Of a stretch of DNA of 64,000 bases, positions 44,218 through 56,744 are shown piece by piece. Position 1 is the stretch's first letter. Each line of letters starts with the position of its first letter. The stretch comes from Imbricaverruca yamaguchii (taxonomy: Eukaryota; Arthropoda; Thecostraca; Neoverrucidae), in contig JAOTOL010000977.1 of NCBI GenBank assembly GCA_034440575.1, positions 1 through 64,000 on the forward strand, in the 5' to 3' direction. The notes under the pieces were generated by a model. That model saw nothing but the letters and a program-made list of their open reading frames with translations, was not told where the DNA came from and did no database searches. Position numbers and translations under genes: made by a program.

Positions 44218-47200
44218 AACTGACCCTTGACCCTGGTGAGATCGACTGGGCCCAGATCACTGGCCGCATCTCAGAAACTGACAGATATGATGCCATGTTG
44301 AGATTCCTGACACCTATTTTCGACGAGCACCTGCCACTCAGAAACATCAAAATTCAGAACCCAACAGCACCACATGCAAGCGAAGCTACCAAACAGCTCA
44401 TGCATCGCGGAAATGTAGCTTTACACTTGAAAGATAGAAACACATAAAAAGCACTGATTGTAGGGACGAGACCAGCGGAAAGCTAACTCTAAAATGTCCA
44501 TCAGCTGCGTGGCGTGGTATAAAGCTCATTATCGACACCAAAAAAAGGTCTTCGCAGAGTTCAACCTCAGGTCCTACGTGATCAGCTAAATCAGTACTTT
44601 GCTGGTGTCGGACCTAAAGCATCGGCAGAAGTCAAACGCCTGGCAAACATGCCTGAACACACACCTCCCAGTTGCCGGCTGTCGCGCGTCTCTGCCAGCT
44701 CCCATAGAGTATCATCCTTATCCCTCAAACAGCTGGCCAATATTGTCATGGACATGATAAGCACCGGATCTGTATTAACCCGCGCCGTCTTTCCGGTCAA
44801 ATCCTCACACCCCGTCTCGGGGGGGGGGCGGTTGAGGACCCCCTCTCTAAAATCCAAACTAAGCATCGCACGAAAACGAAAGAGGTGTCATCAGAAAGCG
44901 CTCGACGAGTAGGGTCCGGGTCCACCCCCCAAAAAAAAATTCCCCAAAAGTGAAGTCACCAGGGGGCTAGATTTTCGCGACTTTTCACGACTTACATTAT
45001 GTTTTTTACTCTGCGGAGTTCATTTTGGGGATATATGAAAAAAATGCAATGAGAAAAGACAGCGAAATCGACCAGGGATATACTTTTTTGCCCCCCCCCC
45101 CAAACAATTTTTTAAAGCTTGAGTTTCAAGTTTTCTGAAATTTTCCTTTTCCAATGGGTAGAGCAGACGAAAAAACGTTGTTGGAAGTCAACTTGCCCTA
45201 ATAAAAGTGCTTACTTTAGCCAGAATCCTATATTTTAACTGCAAAATGGCAAATACGCAAAATTTGTATGTAGTCAAAAACGAAAAAAAAATCAACTCAT
45301 ACGTTTTGTTGCATCCGTAAAGATAAGCAAACGCTGAAAGTTTCTTTAAAATATCTGTATCCGTTAAAGCGTGACGACTGACTGACCTTTTTTCGAGGTG
45401 ACCTCACTTGACCTTGACTAACTCGTTGACCCTGGATGACCTGACCTAAACATTTTGAATCAGCATGTCAAATTGATGTGGAAAAGGTATGTCAAATTTG
45501 GGCGCGCTGCCTCGCGCCGTTCGTCCGCAATCCGCGAAAAACCTGAGGGGGCAGTTGATGACCTCCCCCCCCGCCCCCCAGAGACGGGACGGGTTACGGA
45601 TATTAGATGCATATTCTTGTTTATCGGCGGAGTGCTGTTCGACAGCATAAATATACCCCTGATTACAACTAATATCTCCTCTACTTGGAAACAGTCAAAA
45701 GCAATTCCCATTCACAAATCAGGAGATCCTTCGGTTCCCTCTAACTTTAGGCCCATCTGATCGGTTTCGTTTTTTGCCAAGGTTTCAGAGAGGCAGTGCT
45801 AAAATAACTTTATATCTACCTGAATTCAAGCTACCTACTGGCCTAATATCAGCACAGCTTGAGATCACGCTACTTTATCGAAGCCCTTCTCATCTCAGTA
45901 ACGGACAAAATACTAGGAGCAATGTACCATTCGGAAGTAGCTCCTCAGTGGATTCTGGACCTCAGTAAATGCCTCGACGCAATAGACCGCATCAAACTGC
46001 GGACTAAACTAGAACTCCATGGAATCGATACCGACTGGCTTAGGGCATATCTAGAAGGTCACACGCAGGCTGTTAACAACTTAGAACGACACGGAAACAA
46101 CATTTCTCCTCTTTTATCCCAAACAGCACGAGTGCTTTTCAGTCGCAAATCTGATCTCCCCAATCTGATAAATAAGATGAAGACATGTCTGAATCAACTC
46201 TATGACTACTTCCGGAATAAATGTTTGAAGGTAATCCCGACCAAATCTCAGCCTCTCACGACAGGATGGCGTCACAATCTTCGCAAAATTACCCCGATAT
46301 GAGTGTGCTTTAGGGACGCCGTGATAAATGAGAGTAATTCGTGTAGGAACCTGGGGGTAACATTTGATCGGCACATGTCGTGGGATTCCCATGTAATTGT
46401 TGTGGTCCGCAGGTGTACTGTATTTATACTAGCACTGAGTCATCTGCGTCACCATCTGCCGACCAGTACCCTCTTCGCTAATGTCAATAGCCTAGTCATA
46501 TCCAATATCCGCTCCTGCATATCTGTTTACGGGAACGGGTCCACAAACTAGACAAGATCATAAACTTCGCATAGAGAGTCGTGTCAGAACTACGGAAATT
46601 TGATCATATTTATAATGCCAGAAACAAGTTGGGTCTCCTCACCGCACCTGATCTGCATCTATTTCACGGCCTTACTTTGCTCCACAAGATCATTCTGACG
46701 GGTGAGCCAACGCACATTGCCGGCCAAATCACTGCAAACTCTACCCTGCGAAACCGTCATACACGTACAGGCGACCACCTGCACCTGTCAGCCATACACA
46801 GAGGGGCTGGTCGCAGGAGAATTATGTTCTCGTCTGTCTTCCGCTATAATACACTTCCCACTGAAACAAAAACATCGAGGCTGTCTAACCTCAAGAAACA
46901 TCCATTGGCTGATTCCCAGAAACAGCACTAGCCGCACAAAAGATATAACAATAGATGTGTGCGCATTACGAACTCACCTTTAGGCTATCCCTTTCCTGTT
47001 ACTTTTATAAACTACTCGTTTATAACTGGAATAGGGAGCAAGGTGTTTATAGTGCAGATAGTGATATAGACATTACATTATGTTGGTGTCTGAATGTTTG
47101 TTGCGCATCTGCTCGCACTATTCGCTCCAAATCTGTCCTTTCTTTGAAAATGTCTGAGATATACCCAGACTGTCCATAACATCCACTGACGTGGAAGGTA

Positions 47201-47236
47201 TGTATCGTGAAATAAATTAAAGAATATGTAAATAAA
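44218..47236 (+). mobile_element. Dead Jockey/CR1-like LINE pol, 5'-truncated and interrupted
   Basis: Frameshifted remains in order. First is the endonuclease-RT linker (44240-44440, 'HLPLRNIKIQNPTAPHASEA'). Then comes the RT N-part up to 44774, a TTAA element (44775-45597), and RT resuming with HKSGDPSVPSNFRPI (about 45716-45760). Next are DLSKCLDAIDRIKL (about 45956-46000), LGVTFDRHMSWDSHV (about 46347-46391) and the C-terminal region to about 46930. A 3' UTR follows, ending in AATAAATTAAAG and GTAAATAAATA near 47210-47236. The catalytic YxDD block and the preceding GVPQGS block are missing: the sequence runs straight from the TQAV region into 'ARVLF' near 46127. Several frames are used, so no protein can be made. 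Host retrotransposon, old insertion. Confidence 0.8.
44775..45597 (+). mobile_element. TTAA-flanked element, family 1, copy 3 (nested in LINE)
   Basis: Begins TTAA-CCCGCGCCGTCT and ends AGACGGGACGGG-TTAC, so the right TTAA has one change. The interior aligns with 8855-9708 but with many differences. The hairpin has kept its left arm (from 45158), while the right arm is deleted. LINE reading frame resumes on the other side, which shows clean insertion into an existing LINE. Confidence 0.75.
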
Positions 47237-47834
47237 TATTATCAATATTAAGACATGTATCGATGTTTATTCTTGAAAACAAATCAAAAGAACAAAATAT
47301 TCGCCTTTCATTTAATAATTTCGAGGGATGTGAATCGAAGTCAGTATATTGAACTAATGTGACCGAGCTCCTGACTACATTATCATTCAAAATGCAAAAT
47401 GGTACGAATCGGATTCTCGATGACCAGAAATTTCTGACTGTGTTCATTATTTCATGCTAGCTTACATAGATCGGATGTTATGGGGGTTATTCAAGAGACC
47501 CCTTCCCTCCCCTCCTAGCCTGACGAAGGTGGATTTTGCGGCCAGCCGGGAGGTTGAAGGTCACGATGGCGTGTTAAGTCCACCTCCCACGGGAGGTTAA
47601 AGGTTACGGTGACGTGTCCGTCCCCACCTCCTACGCGATTCCATGCCACCAGCCGTCACCCGGGATCACAAACACTGTCTACTTTTACATTCATAAGTTC
47701 CCGAACTCGCTACGATACCGAACGTCGCGGTACAGAGCTCAATGGTGCAAACCATGCAACCATGCAACCACACAACCCAAGGTGCGGCTTGCTCAATCCA
47801 TGATCAGTGGGCGCATACGACGCCAGAGCCCCCA
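47237..47834. other. Gene-free stretch
   Basis: Unclassified sequence, with a direct repeat of 'gggaggttraaggtyacgrtg' near 47550 and 47590. Nothing else recognised. Confidence 0.5.
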
Positions 47835-48665
47835 CCACACCCTGTGTGGGTCACGGGCTGACATCACACCCTGTGTGGGTCACGGGCTGACATCACACCC
47901 TGTGTGGGTCACGGGCTGACATCACACCCTGTGTGGGTCACGGGTGACATCACACCCTGTGTGGATACCACGGGCTGCATCACACCCTGTGTGGGTCACG
48001 GGCTGACATCACACCCTGTGTGGGTCACGGGCTGACATCACACCCTGTGTGGGTCACGGGCTGACATCACACCCTGTGTGGGTCACGGGCTGTCATCACA
48101 CCCTGTGTGGGTCACGGGCTGACATCACACCCTGTGTGGGTCACGGGCTGTCATCACACCCTGTGTGGGTCACGGGCTGTCATCACACCCTGTGTGGGTC
48201 ACGGGCTGACATCACACCCTGTGTGGGTCACGGGCTGTCATCACACCCTGTGTGGGTCACGGGCTGTCATCACACCCTGTGTGGGCCACGGGCTGACATG
48301 ACACCCTGTGTGGATACCACGGGCTGCCATCACACCCTGTGTGGGCCACGGGCTGTCATCACACCCTGTGTGGGTCGCGGGCTGTCATCACACCCTGTGT
48401 GCGGGTCACGGGCTGTCATCACACCCTGTGTGGGTCACGGGCTGTCATCACACCCTGTGTGGGTCACGGGCTGTCATCACACCCTGTGTGGGTCACGGGC
48501 TGTCATCACACCCTGTGTGGATACCACGGGCTGTCATCACACCCTGTGTGGGTCACGGGCTGTCATCACACCCTGTGTGGGTCACGGGCTGTCATCACAC
48601 CCTGTGTGGGTCACGGGCTGACATCACACCCTGTGTGGGTCACGGGCTGTCATCACACCCTGTGC
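47835..48665. repeat. 29-bp minisatellite, about 28 units
   Basis: The unit is CACACCCTGTGTGGGTCACGGGCTGACAT in sense (29 bp), here described by its core CCTGTGTGGGTCACGGGCTG. Units end in either GACAT or GTCAT. A longer variant with GGATACCACGGGCTG occurs three times (near 47963, 48312 and 48518). The long open frames over it (up to 275 codons) exist because 29-bp units permute through all frames without a stop. Confidence 0.95.
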
Positions 48666-49140
48666 CGACCACGTGAGCGCGCTGTGACCGTCGGTGAGTC
48701 ACGACCGGCCAGCCGGTCATCGGCCGCCATCAGCCGGCATGACTTATTCATGGCGGGCGGCATTTCACGATCAATACATACCGCGCCGTCTGCTGTGCCG
48801 GCGACGGGTCGTGTCAGCAGCCGGCGGCCGGCGCTGACCCCCCTCCCCCAGCCCCCCTTCCCCGGCCCCCTCCCCCACACACAGGAATGTTGTGCCACGG
48901 CCGGAGGTCAACCGACCGCCGCCGGCGAAGTAAATCGACATCGGCACGTTGTCGGACGGCTGCTCTGCCCGTCACGGATAATTCAACCGGGGAGGACCTC
49001 CGGATATAAGCAGAGGTTTGCGAGTGCATGTCTTGCGGCCGTGACGTTGTCTGAAAGTTCGTTTGGCGTCCCCTCGGTCCGCAACATCTACTCTACTACC
49101 AGGGAGCTGCGTGTGTTTGTTGGTTATTTCATGGAGTTGC
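48666..49140. other. GC-rich stretch after the 29-bp array, possible old promoter
   Basis: CpG-rich with repeated CCGGCC words, a C-rich run at 48838-48885 and a TATAAG at 49005-49010. A promoter is possible, but no downstream gene is recognisable. Confidence 0.25.
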
Positions 49141-49905
49141 TGGGTATTTGCGAAGTTTACTCGTAGTTTCTAGGCTCTCTGGCTGTTTTCTGGACTTCCT
49201 GGGTGTTTTCTAGGCTTCCTGAGTGTTTCCTAGGCTTCCTAGGTGTTTTCTAGGATTCCTAGGTGTGTTCTTGGCTTCCTGAGTTTTTCTAGGGTTTTTG
49301 GATGTTTGCTGAGTTTGCTGAATATTTTCTTGAATCGCTGGTATCAGCTGGATGTGCTGGGTTTCATGAAATTTCATAGCTTTCCTACGTATGCTGGGTT
49401 TGCTGGTGTGTCCTGGATTTGTTTGATAGTTGCTGGGTTTGCTCTGGTGTGGGGAGGGGAGGGGCTAATAGTGAAAAACTGGTCGAAGTGCTCGTGACCA
49501 CAAATAACTAATGAATAACAGGGTTTGCTAGATAGTTGCTGGATTTGCTGCGCATTTCCTGGGTGTGATGTATTTGTTGGATGTGGTGGTATTTGCTGGG
49601 TGTGAGGATGTTTTCTGGGAGTGAGCGTATTTGCTGGATGAGATATTATTTGCTGAGTGTGATGATATTTGCTGGATGTGATGATATTTGCTGGGTGTGA
49701 GGATGTTTTCTGGGAGTGATGGTATTTGTTGGATGTATAATGGTATTTCCTGGAGGTGGTGGTATTTGCTGGATATGATGGTATTTGCTGGGTGTGATGG
49801 TATTTACTGGATGTGATGATATTTGCTGGGTGTGAGGATGTTTTCTGGGAGTGGGTGTATTTGCTAGGTGTGATGGTATTTGCTTGGTTAGCTGGTACTT
49901 GCTAG
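49141..49905. repeat. Degenerate ~20-bp minisatellite
   Basis: The left half repeats 'ttcctrggtgttttctaggc'. The right half repeats 'gatggtatttgctggatgtg' with period near 20. Divergence between units is high, with an unrelated patch around 49450-49520. Confidence 0.8.
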
Positions 49906-50321
49906 GTTCGGTAGCTCCTGCTCAGTGGAATTGTTCGCACCGCTGTTGTTGGTTACAGTGGTGGAGGGACGAGGCACTGGTTCATGACGGGATATGTCTG
50001 ATGGGCCACAAGAGTTCGCGCGAATACGAGACCTTCAATGAACTGTCTGTGCCTCAGTCGCCGAGCTTCCCCCGTACACGACTGTACTTAATTCGCAGAC
50101 ATTCTCCGGTTTCGCACGACTTGCCATCGGTTGAAGGTGCACCAGGTTACATATATTGCAAGATTTGGCTGCATGACAAGATCCATAAAGAAGCAATTTT
50201 ACTATACTGCCTTCGGTTCAAAAGTAAATTTCAGCCCTCGCTCTGAGCTACCGCAAACCTGGACACTGATAACATCCTGTTATGATTACATATAACACTG
50301 ATTACATATAACACTGATAAC
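49906..50321. other. Gene-free stretch
   Basis: A 131-codon plus-strand frame (49851-50246) begins inside the degenerate minisatellite and has no recognised motif. A short direct repeat, GATTACATATAACACT, lies at 50284-50315. Confidence 0.5.
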
Positions 50322-51300
50322 ATAACTCGCACGTCCGGAGGTCCGCGCCAACTTCGCATGTCCGGGGGGCAGATGTCTGCCCCCTAAAATCTCTAGGACT
50401 ATGCTAGCTAACGACAAACGGAAAACGGCGTTCGATAGCTGGTGACGGGCTCTATTGAAAGTGTTTCGGCCATTTTTTTCGCTCAAGTCAACATTCAGGT
50501 TACTGGGTCATCATAGGTAAAATTCGATCAGATCAGGTGTGACTCACATTTTGACACATATCTCAGGACCTGCAAAAGATAGAAACAAACGGCGAAAGCT
50601 AGTCAACAGTCCTTGAAATGCGCTACCGACAATAGGCAGTGTAAGTTAAGGTCAGGTCAACCGAAACTTAGATCAAGGTCATGAAGTGGTCTACGGAGGT
50701 CATGTAATGTATCAATCGACACGTCTTGGCGATGATGATAACGGTAATTTCAGCCTTCTAGCTCAATGCAGTGCGATATAATGCGCACAAATGTGTAGTG
50801 ATCTCAGGTGACCTCAGAGACCTTGGTGAGGTCACTGAGAAAAAATGTAAATGGTAGCATTGAGCATAGCTTCCACCTATATGCCACAACCGTTGTGAGA
50901 TCATTCCGAGCGCAAATGTGTAACCAAGAAACATTTGTATATTTTACCATAGCCCTAGAATGGGGAAGCCATGGCCGCGACCTAACCTAAGGTCAATGCT
51001 ACGAAAAAAACGATATACATGTTATGGTCCCTGAGGAGATCATGACATGTAATAAGTTTGAAATCAATCGCACAATTATTGTGGAAGTTGTGCCACCTAG
51101 AACTCCGAGTGTAGTTGGGTCACTTCGCCTGACCTGGTGACCTAACCTGAGACGACCCAAAATTAAAAATGTATGAGGATATGCGGCAATGACCAATGAA
51201 TAGCTATGCAAGGTTTGGCCTTGCTAACCCGATTAGTTTGGCAGCAAATCAGGAACAACCTGAGGGGGCAGATATCTCCCCCCGGACGTGCGCGTGTTAA
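50322..51300 (-). mobile_element. TTAA-flanked element, family 2, diverged inverted copy
   Basis: Reverse-complement relative of 10515-11426. The plus-strand right end reads GGACGTGCGCGTG-TTAA (51297-51300) and the left end ATAA-CTCGCACGTCCGG. Subterminal near-palindromes AGATATCTCCCCCC (about 51270) and GGGGGGCAGATGTCTGCCCCC (about 50364) are present at both ends. AGGTCA half-sites recur in the same order as in copy 1. No transposase frame. Confidence 0.7.
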
Positions 51301-51380
51301 CTTAGTGTTTGTTCGCGGCATTAGGAGGCATGGATCCTAATTGCTAAGCATGCATACTTTGTAAGTAAACGGAGATACCT

Positions 51381-51525
51381 TCACAGCAGAGGTGAAATTA
51401 CAGCAGAAATGAAATCACAGCAGAGGTGAAATGACAGCAGAGGTGAAATGACAGCAGAGGTGAAATCACAGCAGAGGTGAAATCACAGCAGAGGTGAAAT
51501 CACAGCAGAGGTGAACTCACAGCAG
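51381..51525. repeat. 17-bp minisatellite (CAGCAGAGGTGAAATCA)n
   Basis: About eight units, with TCA alternating with TGA at the unit junction. It abuts the endonuclease remnant on its right. Confidence 0.9.
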
Positions 51526-51745
51526 ACAACTCGATTTGCCTTCCTTTCATGATCATGCATGATGAAATCTGCCGATCCAAGTTCTTGCAAGTTGTCACCA
51601 AAATGTCTGTCATTAGCCCATATATCGGTTGTGCATACCAAAACTAGCTTTTCAGACAACATGCAGTTCTCCAATTTTGTCCATAACACTTCTGGCATTT
51701 GCATCCAAACATGATAAACTTCCCCTACTTGTAATGCTTCTCAAT
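51526..51745 (-). pseudogene. LINE endonuclease remnant
   Basis: Minus-strand frames separated by a frameshift and stops read LDANARSVMDKIGEL, then DIWANDRHFGDNLQELG and DFIMHDHERKANRV. This matches the layout of the N-terminal AP-like endonuclease of Jockey/CR1-type LINEs: an N-A-R-S-x-x-x-K-x-x-E-L start, then a P-D-I...W region, then a G...F..DR..R.GG region. The key Glu of the ITETW motif is not preserved. Short and dead. Confidence 0.45.
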
Positions 51746-53999
51746 CTATCAGCAATATGTGGCATGGCCTACCTAGTTTCCCTGAACCATACTCAAAGCC
51801 TCCACGTGCCTATTGCTAAGCAATTCCGATCTCCTCTTGCTCAGATGTAACCCATCAAATGCAAACATTTCAGTCCTCTCCAAATATCCCCCACAGTTCA
51901 AAGAACTTTGCTCCTTGCTCTTTACAAATCTTGATCACTATGCTATTCAATTATGTCGAATGATGAACCTAGATTACCATTTTACGTTTGCGGTCCCCTG
52001 GGGAAGATGGATGTCACCACTCATCTTCTTATACTATGTTTTGGTCTAGTCTACTACTATTCCTACTAGTCTAGTTTTGAGGCACTGGCTCACATACTCT
52101 CGCATTGGGCAGCTATGGATATATGGAGATGAAGATGCGAGATGTTCTGCCGATTTCTTCACCGGCTGACACCGAAAACCATGGTTTGCACCGGACAAAT
52201 GGCTGCAAATACGACAAACTCAGTGAAAGTGCTCTTTGAACAAAATCCAGACCGCGCCATCAAATGCCACGTTTCCTACAAGAAAATTCAAAATATATCA
52301 AATCATGGCGAGATGGCATAAGTGACAACAGGCTTCCATAAATATTTCAGCTCGCAGTGTATCGGTTATACTCTCAGTGTCTTGGTTCAACTGGCAGAGT
52401 AACAGATACAGTCGCAGGTTACTCTCTGAGTGTCTCGGCTACACTCTGATTGCTGTTTATGTTGCACGTTAATTTGGTTGACCGGCTGCACCCTCTGTTC
52501 TTGTTAGTGTCTCGGTTGGTTCACGACACACTTTATACATTTTAAAAAACACCCTCAGTCAGTTTCGATTGCAGTCGACCTTTGGTACCCATAGCCCGAC
52601 ACCTTAACCACTCCCCCCCCCCCCCCCCCCCCTCATGTTTCGATTGAGACATTCAAACATTCGCAATACATTTTCTCTCATCGAACCCATTATTCGAGCA
52701 ATGGAATAACACTACACATATGCATTAAATAACTCTGTAGCATCCGCGCATCATTCAACTACAAATAACGCGCGAAACATAACATGATACCACAGCATTC
52801 GAGGGCTGAGACTGGAAGAAGTTCAGGAATGCCTCGACTGTGTAGCGTTTCCTGCATGTGTTGCCCGGCGCCATTGTCGTGTCGGCCGGTAGATGGCGCT
52901 GATTATTAATTACCTCGGTATAGGTGGCGCTGCATGCATAATCTGGTACTGTCTCTGCTCGTACGGTGGGACAGTCTCTGCCCGTACGGTCTCTGCTTGC
53001 ACGATAGGTAGTGAGGATGCGCTGCAGCCTTTAATGGCGCAACGGGTTCCGCTGTGTTCTGCCTTGCAGCTTATGCTAATGCAACACCAGAAGGTAGAAG
53101 GAACAACACTTGCGACCAGAAACGCATCTGGATGTATGCATGCTCCAAGCAATTATTTATACGTAAGTAGTTTATTTCACCAAGGCTCGATATCTCTTTC
53201 CGAACCAGGGGAAAGTCCGAGTCAGGATATCTTCATATTGAATAGTGAAAATGACTACGCAACATTAACATAATTCCAAACCAGGAGGATGCCATGCCCA
53301 CCCACCCTGAATATCCAGCCATGTGTTCCTTTACCATGCTCACTATAAGTAACATGGAGCCACATGGAAAGAGACCTTGCCGGAACGCCTGCAAGCATTA
53401 CGCCATCTGTGATCCCCACTCACCTCCTCTCTCCTCTCGGCACAGGGTATAGTAATTCACAGGTCAAGTAAAAAAAAACAGCACGAAGGTTTGTCTTCTG
53501 TGCAGCCACGCTATATGGTTGGTGTGGTCTCAATATCCCACGTCATCACACTTCTCTATGCCACACCAAAGGTAGTAGTATTTTTCTTCCTCTGATTATG
53601 ATGATCAATAGGCACGCCGGAGGACCTCTCACATAGATAGGCCCGATGAGGAGGAGCAGATTCGGCCCCACTTAAAGCCTCAGCAACTCCTGATACCCAA
53701 CATTTGACGGGCATATGAGGGCTGTAGCAAACTCGCCGCAGCATATATTTGATGACCCTAGGCTGATCACGAAGGCATTGGCCTTCAGGATCAAATGAGG
53801 TGCAGATCAGTCGGCACATCACACCACCGCGCCGACAAAACCTCTGTGATCTTGAACTCTAGAAGGCCGGGCGGCAGGTCGGTCGAGTTTGCAGTCCCTC
53901 AGTGCCTATAACCACCATTTCAGTGCCATATACTGTATCTGCGGGATTACAAAATAAATTCATTATCATAAGAGTGACAGCGCAGATATTCCACCTGCC
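51746..53999. other. Gene-free stretch with poly-C tract
   Basis: No gene is recognised. It includes imperfect repeats of 'actctcagtgtctcggtt' at about 52350-52530 and a poly-C run at 52612-52632. The longest frame (126 codons, 52893-53273) carries no motif I recognise. Confidence 0.5.
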
Positions 54000-54002
54000 G
54001 CG

Positions 54003-54356
54003 ACGGCAGCTGTCCGTCCGGCAGTTGTCCAGCCGGCAGCAGTCTCGTGACAGCTGTCCAGTTGGCAGCTATCTAGACGGCAGCTGTCCAGCGGGCAGCT
54101 GTCCAGCGGGCAGCTGTCCAGCCGGCAGCTGTCCAGCGGGCAGCTGTCCAGCTGGCAGGTGTCCAGCGGGCAGCAGTCCTGCGGCAGCTGTCCAGTTCGC
54201 AGCTATCTAGACGGCAGCTGTCCAGTGGGCAGCTGTCCAGCCGGCAGCTGTCCAGCGGGCAGCTGTCCAGCCGGCAGCTGTCCAGCCGGCAGCTGTCCAG
54301 CCGGCAGCTGTCCAGCGGGCAGCTGTCCAGCCGGCAGTTGTCCAGCCGGCAGTCGA
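54003..54356. repeat. 15-bp minisatellite (CAGCTGTCCAGCCGG)n
   Basis: About 23 units differing mainly at CCGG versus CGGG. The unit contains the palindrome CAGCTG. Fifteen is a multiple of three, so each frame reads a pentapeptide repeat (for example PAGSC on plus, LDSCR on minus), which yields long but spurious frames. Confidence 0.95.
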
Positions 54357-54764
<408 letters not shown>

Positions 54765-56440
54765 GTTTTCTGTCGTATATATGAAAGTGTACGCCGGTTT
54801 TCGAGCCCACCGTAGAACAGTTGTCCTTGAACATTTAACGCATTGCACACTGGGCCTATAAGACAATTTTGCCTCTTCTCCCCAGATGACCTCACTGGAC
54901 TCGAGTACACAAATTTTAGATTGTATACTTCTTAGCGTTTAATCGATACATCGTCTAACACCTAAATTCTACATTACTGCAATGCCCATGTTCACCGTTA
55001 AAAAGCGCACTCTTGGAATGACTCAACTACTCCTACTTTACATAGCCATTAACCTCATGACCACCATGCCAGAATATACCAGATATGCAAAATTCCGTAG
55101 CATATGCAATCATTTACATCAGATTTGCAAGATCCTTGCGAGAAGGTGTCCTCGAAAGTGAGTTGTATTGCACGCTGAATCAAATGGGCAAGTTGACCTC
55201 CTCCATAAGTGACCTTACTTAACCAGCAGCCAGAAAGTGTTTACATGGGCAATTTTAGCTACCTACTGTTTGCGTTCAACCACAGCTGAACTTGCATATT
55301 ACCATGATGCCCTGCTAAGCTCCCGATAACAGTCCAATATTTGACCTCACATGGACTGTGGTCACAACAGTGATCTCCAGATAGGACAAGCATTACTTTT
55401 TCTTTTATCGGATGAAGCTTTGAAAGGCGCAATCGGTGCATTGGTTGCAAATATACGGGAGAAAGCCTCCACCCCCACCGCCCAGCCCCAGTGACTCGTG
55501 TGAGTGGAAATGACCCAGTAACTGCCGGGTTATGCAAAGTATTCGCAGGATTCTTGCTGGCAGAAACTAGCAAAACAGTTATTAATATATCGATTTATGT
55601 CAGTGGTAAAAACCCCCAGTACAAACAAGTTTCATAACAAAAACTAAAACCCTGGATTCATAATAGCTTCTGAACAATGCATGCAATAACTAGACTTGAC
55701 ACTCGATCTACTTTCTGTTCCCAATCTCGGCCGGCACAAGTTGAATTCTTGCCACCTGTGAACCTGGACGTAAAGCTTCTACCGGGAAATGATAGAGCTC
55801 CCGACTAATATACGCTGTGCTCGAACGGGCTGATATGATCCGGTCACCTCCTCTCCAGCGTCCCATTCCGCCGTACTGCATCAACGCCGCATGTCAAAAG
55901 ATTGGGAATCCAGGATTTATTGACATCGGCGAGCCTCTCAGGCCACATGCGTTCCAGGAAATGCATTGCCTTAATGATGGCTATGACTTTTATATGGACG
56001 TCGATTTCCCTTAACGAGTCGGACGTGGCGTTTCCAATGAAAGTCCAAATGCCGAGCAATCTATCGGCTGTTATTCATGACTCAATCTCAATTAGAGAAG
56101 GAAGTAGCAATATGACCTCAGTGATGGATCATCGGATTTAATTTTGAAATCGCATTCTAAATAATCATCGACGAACTACAAGTACTTTGTTGAAAAGTTG
56201 CAATCTTGTTTGTTTTACTCTTGCCAACAGCAAAATGACAGCCCGTGAAATATTGACATCTGTTTCAGCACTTCAGTGCTGGTCGGTGCCACCTGGGAAG
56301 CGTATCGAACTCAACACAAAGAGCCAAGCTGCCGTTGAGGCGAGCGGGCTGGGCTTGATCTGACGCAGCACTTTTGACAAGCAGCGCCACTGCCCCCCCC
56401 CCCCCCCACACACACCAGCTGCCGGCGCCGGTCAGACACA
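54765..56440. other. Gene-free stretch with poly-C tract
   Basis: Mixed sequence. A poly-C run lies at about 56393-56407, followed by (CA)n-like sequence. A minus-strand frame at 55844-56059 has no recognised motif. Confidence 0.5.
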
Positions 56441-56454
56441 AACAGACACACACA

Positions 56455-56630
56455 GGAGCCCGCCTGACCAGACTAATCCACCAGCTAATTCACACCCACA
56501 AGCCCACCTGACCAGGTCAACCCACTAACAAATTAAAACCCATGAGCCCACCTGACCAGGTCAACCCACTAACAAATTAAAACCCATGAGCCCACCTGAC
56601 CAGGTCAATCTGCTAACTAATTCACGCGGC
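56455..56630. repeat. 44-bp minisatellite, about 4 units
   Basis: Unit core GAGCCCACCTGACCAGGTCA followed by ACCCACTAACAAATTAAAAC. The first and last units are diverged. Confidence 0.9.
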
Positions 56631-56744
56631 CGACATCAATAGCTCGAACGGAGCCGTGCATATCGCTCATTACCGTCCATTAGTGCCGCTGCAACAAAGA
56701 CCAGTCGACGCCCGACAGGCGCCTCCATGGGGCGCCGCCAACAC

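Noticed and set aside
47835..48665. Possible CRISPR array (29-bp direct repeats)
   Set aside because: Units are contiguous with no spacers, and the context is eukaryotic.
49005..49010. TATAAG as a core promoter
   Set aside because: A lone hexamer in GC-rich sequence with no recognisable gene after it; mentioned in the region entry only.
48049..49166. Long open frames (up to 275 codons) with GHGLSSHPVWVTG-type repeats
   Set aside because: The 29-bp unit has no stop in any phase, so all frames stay open; this is an array, not a secreted repeat protein.
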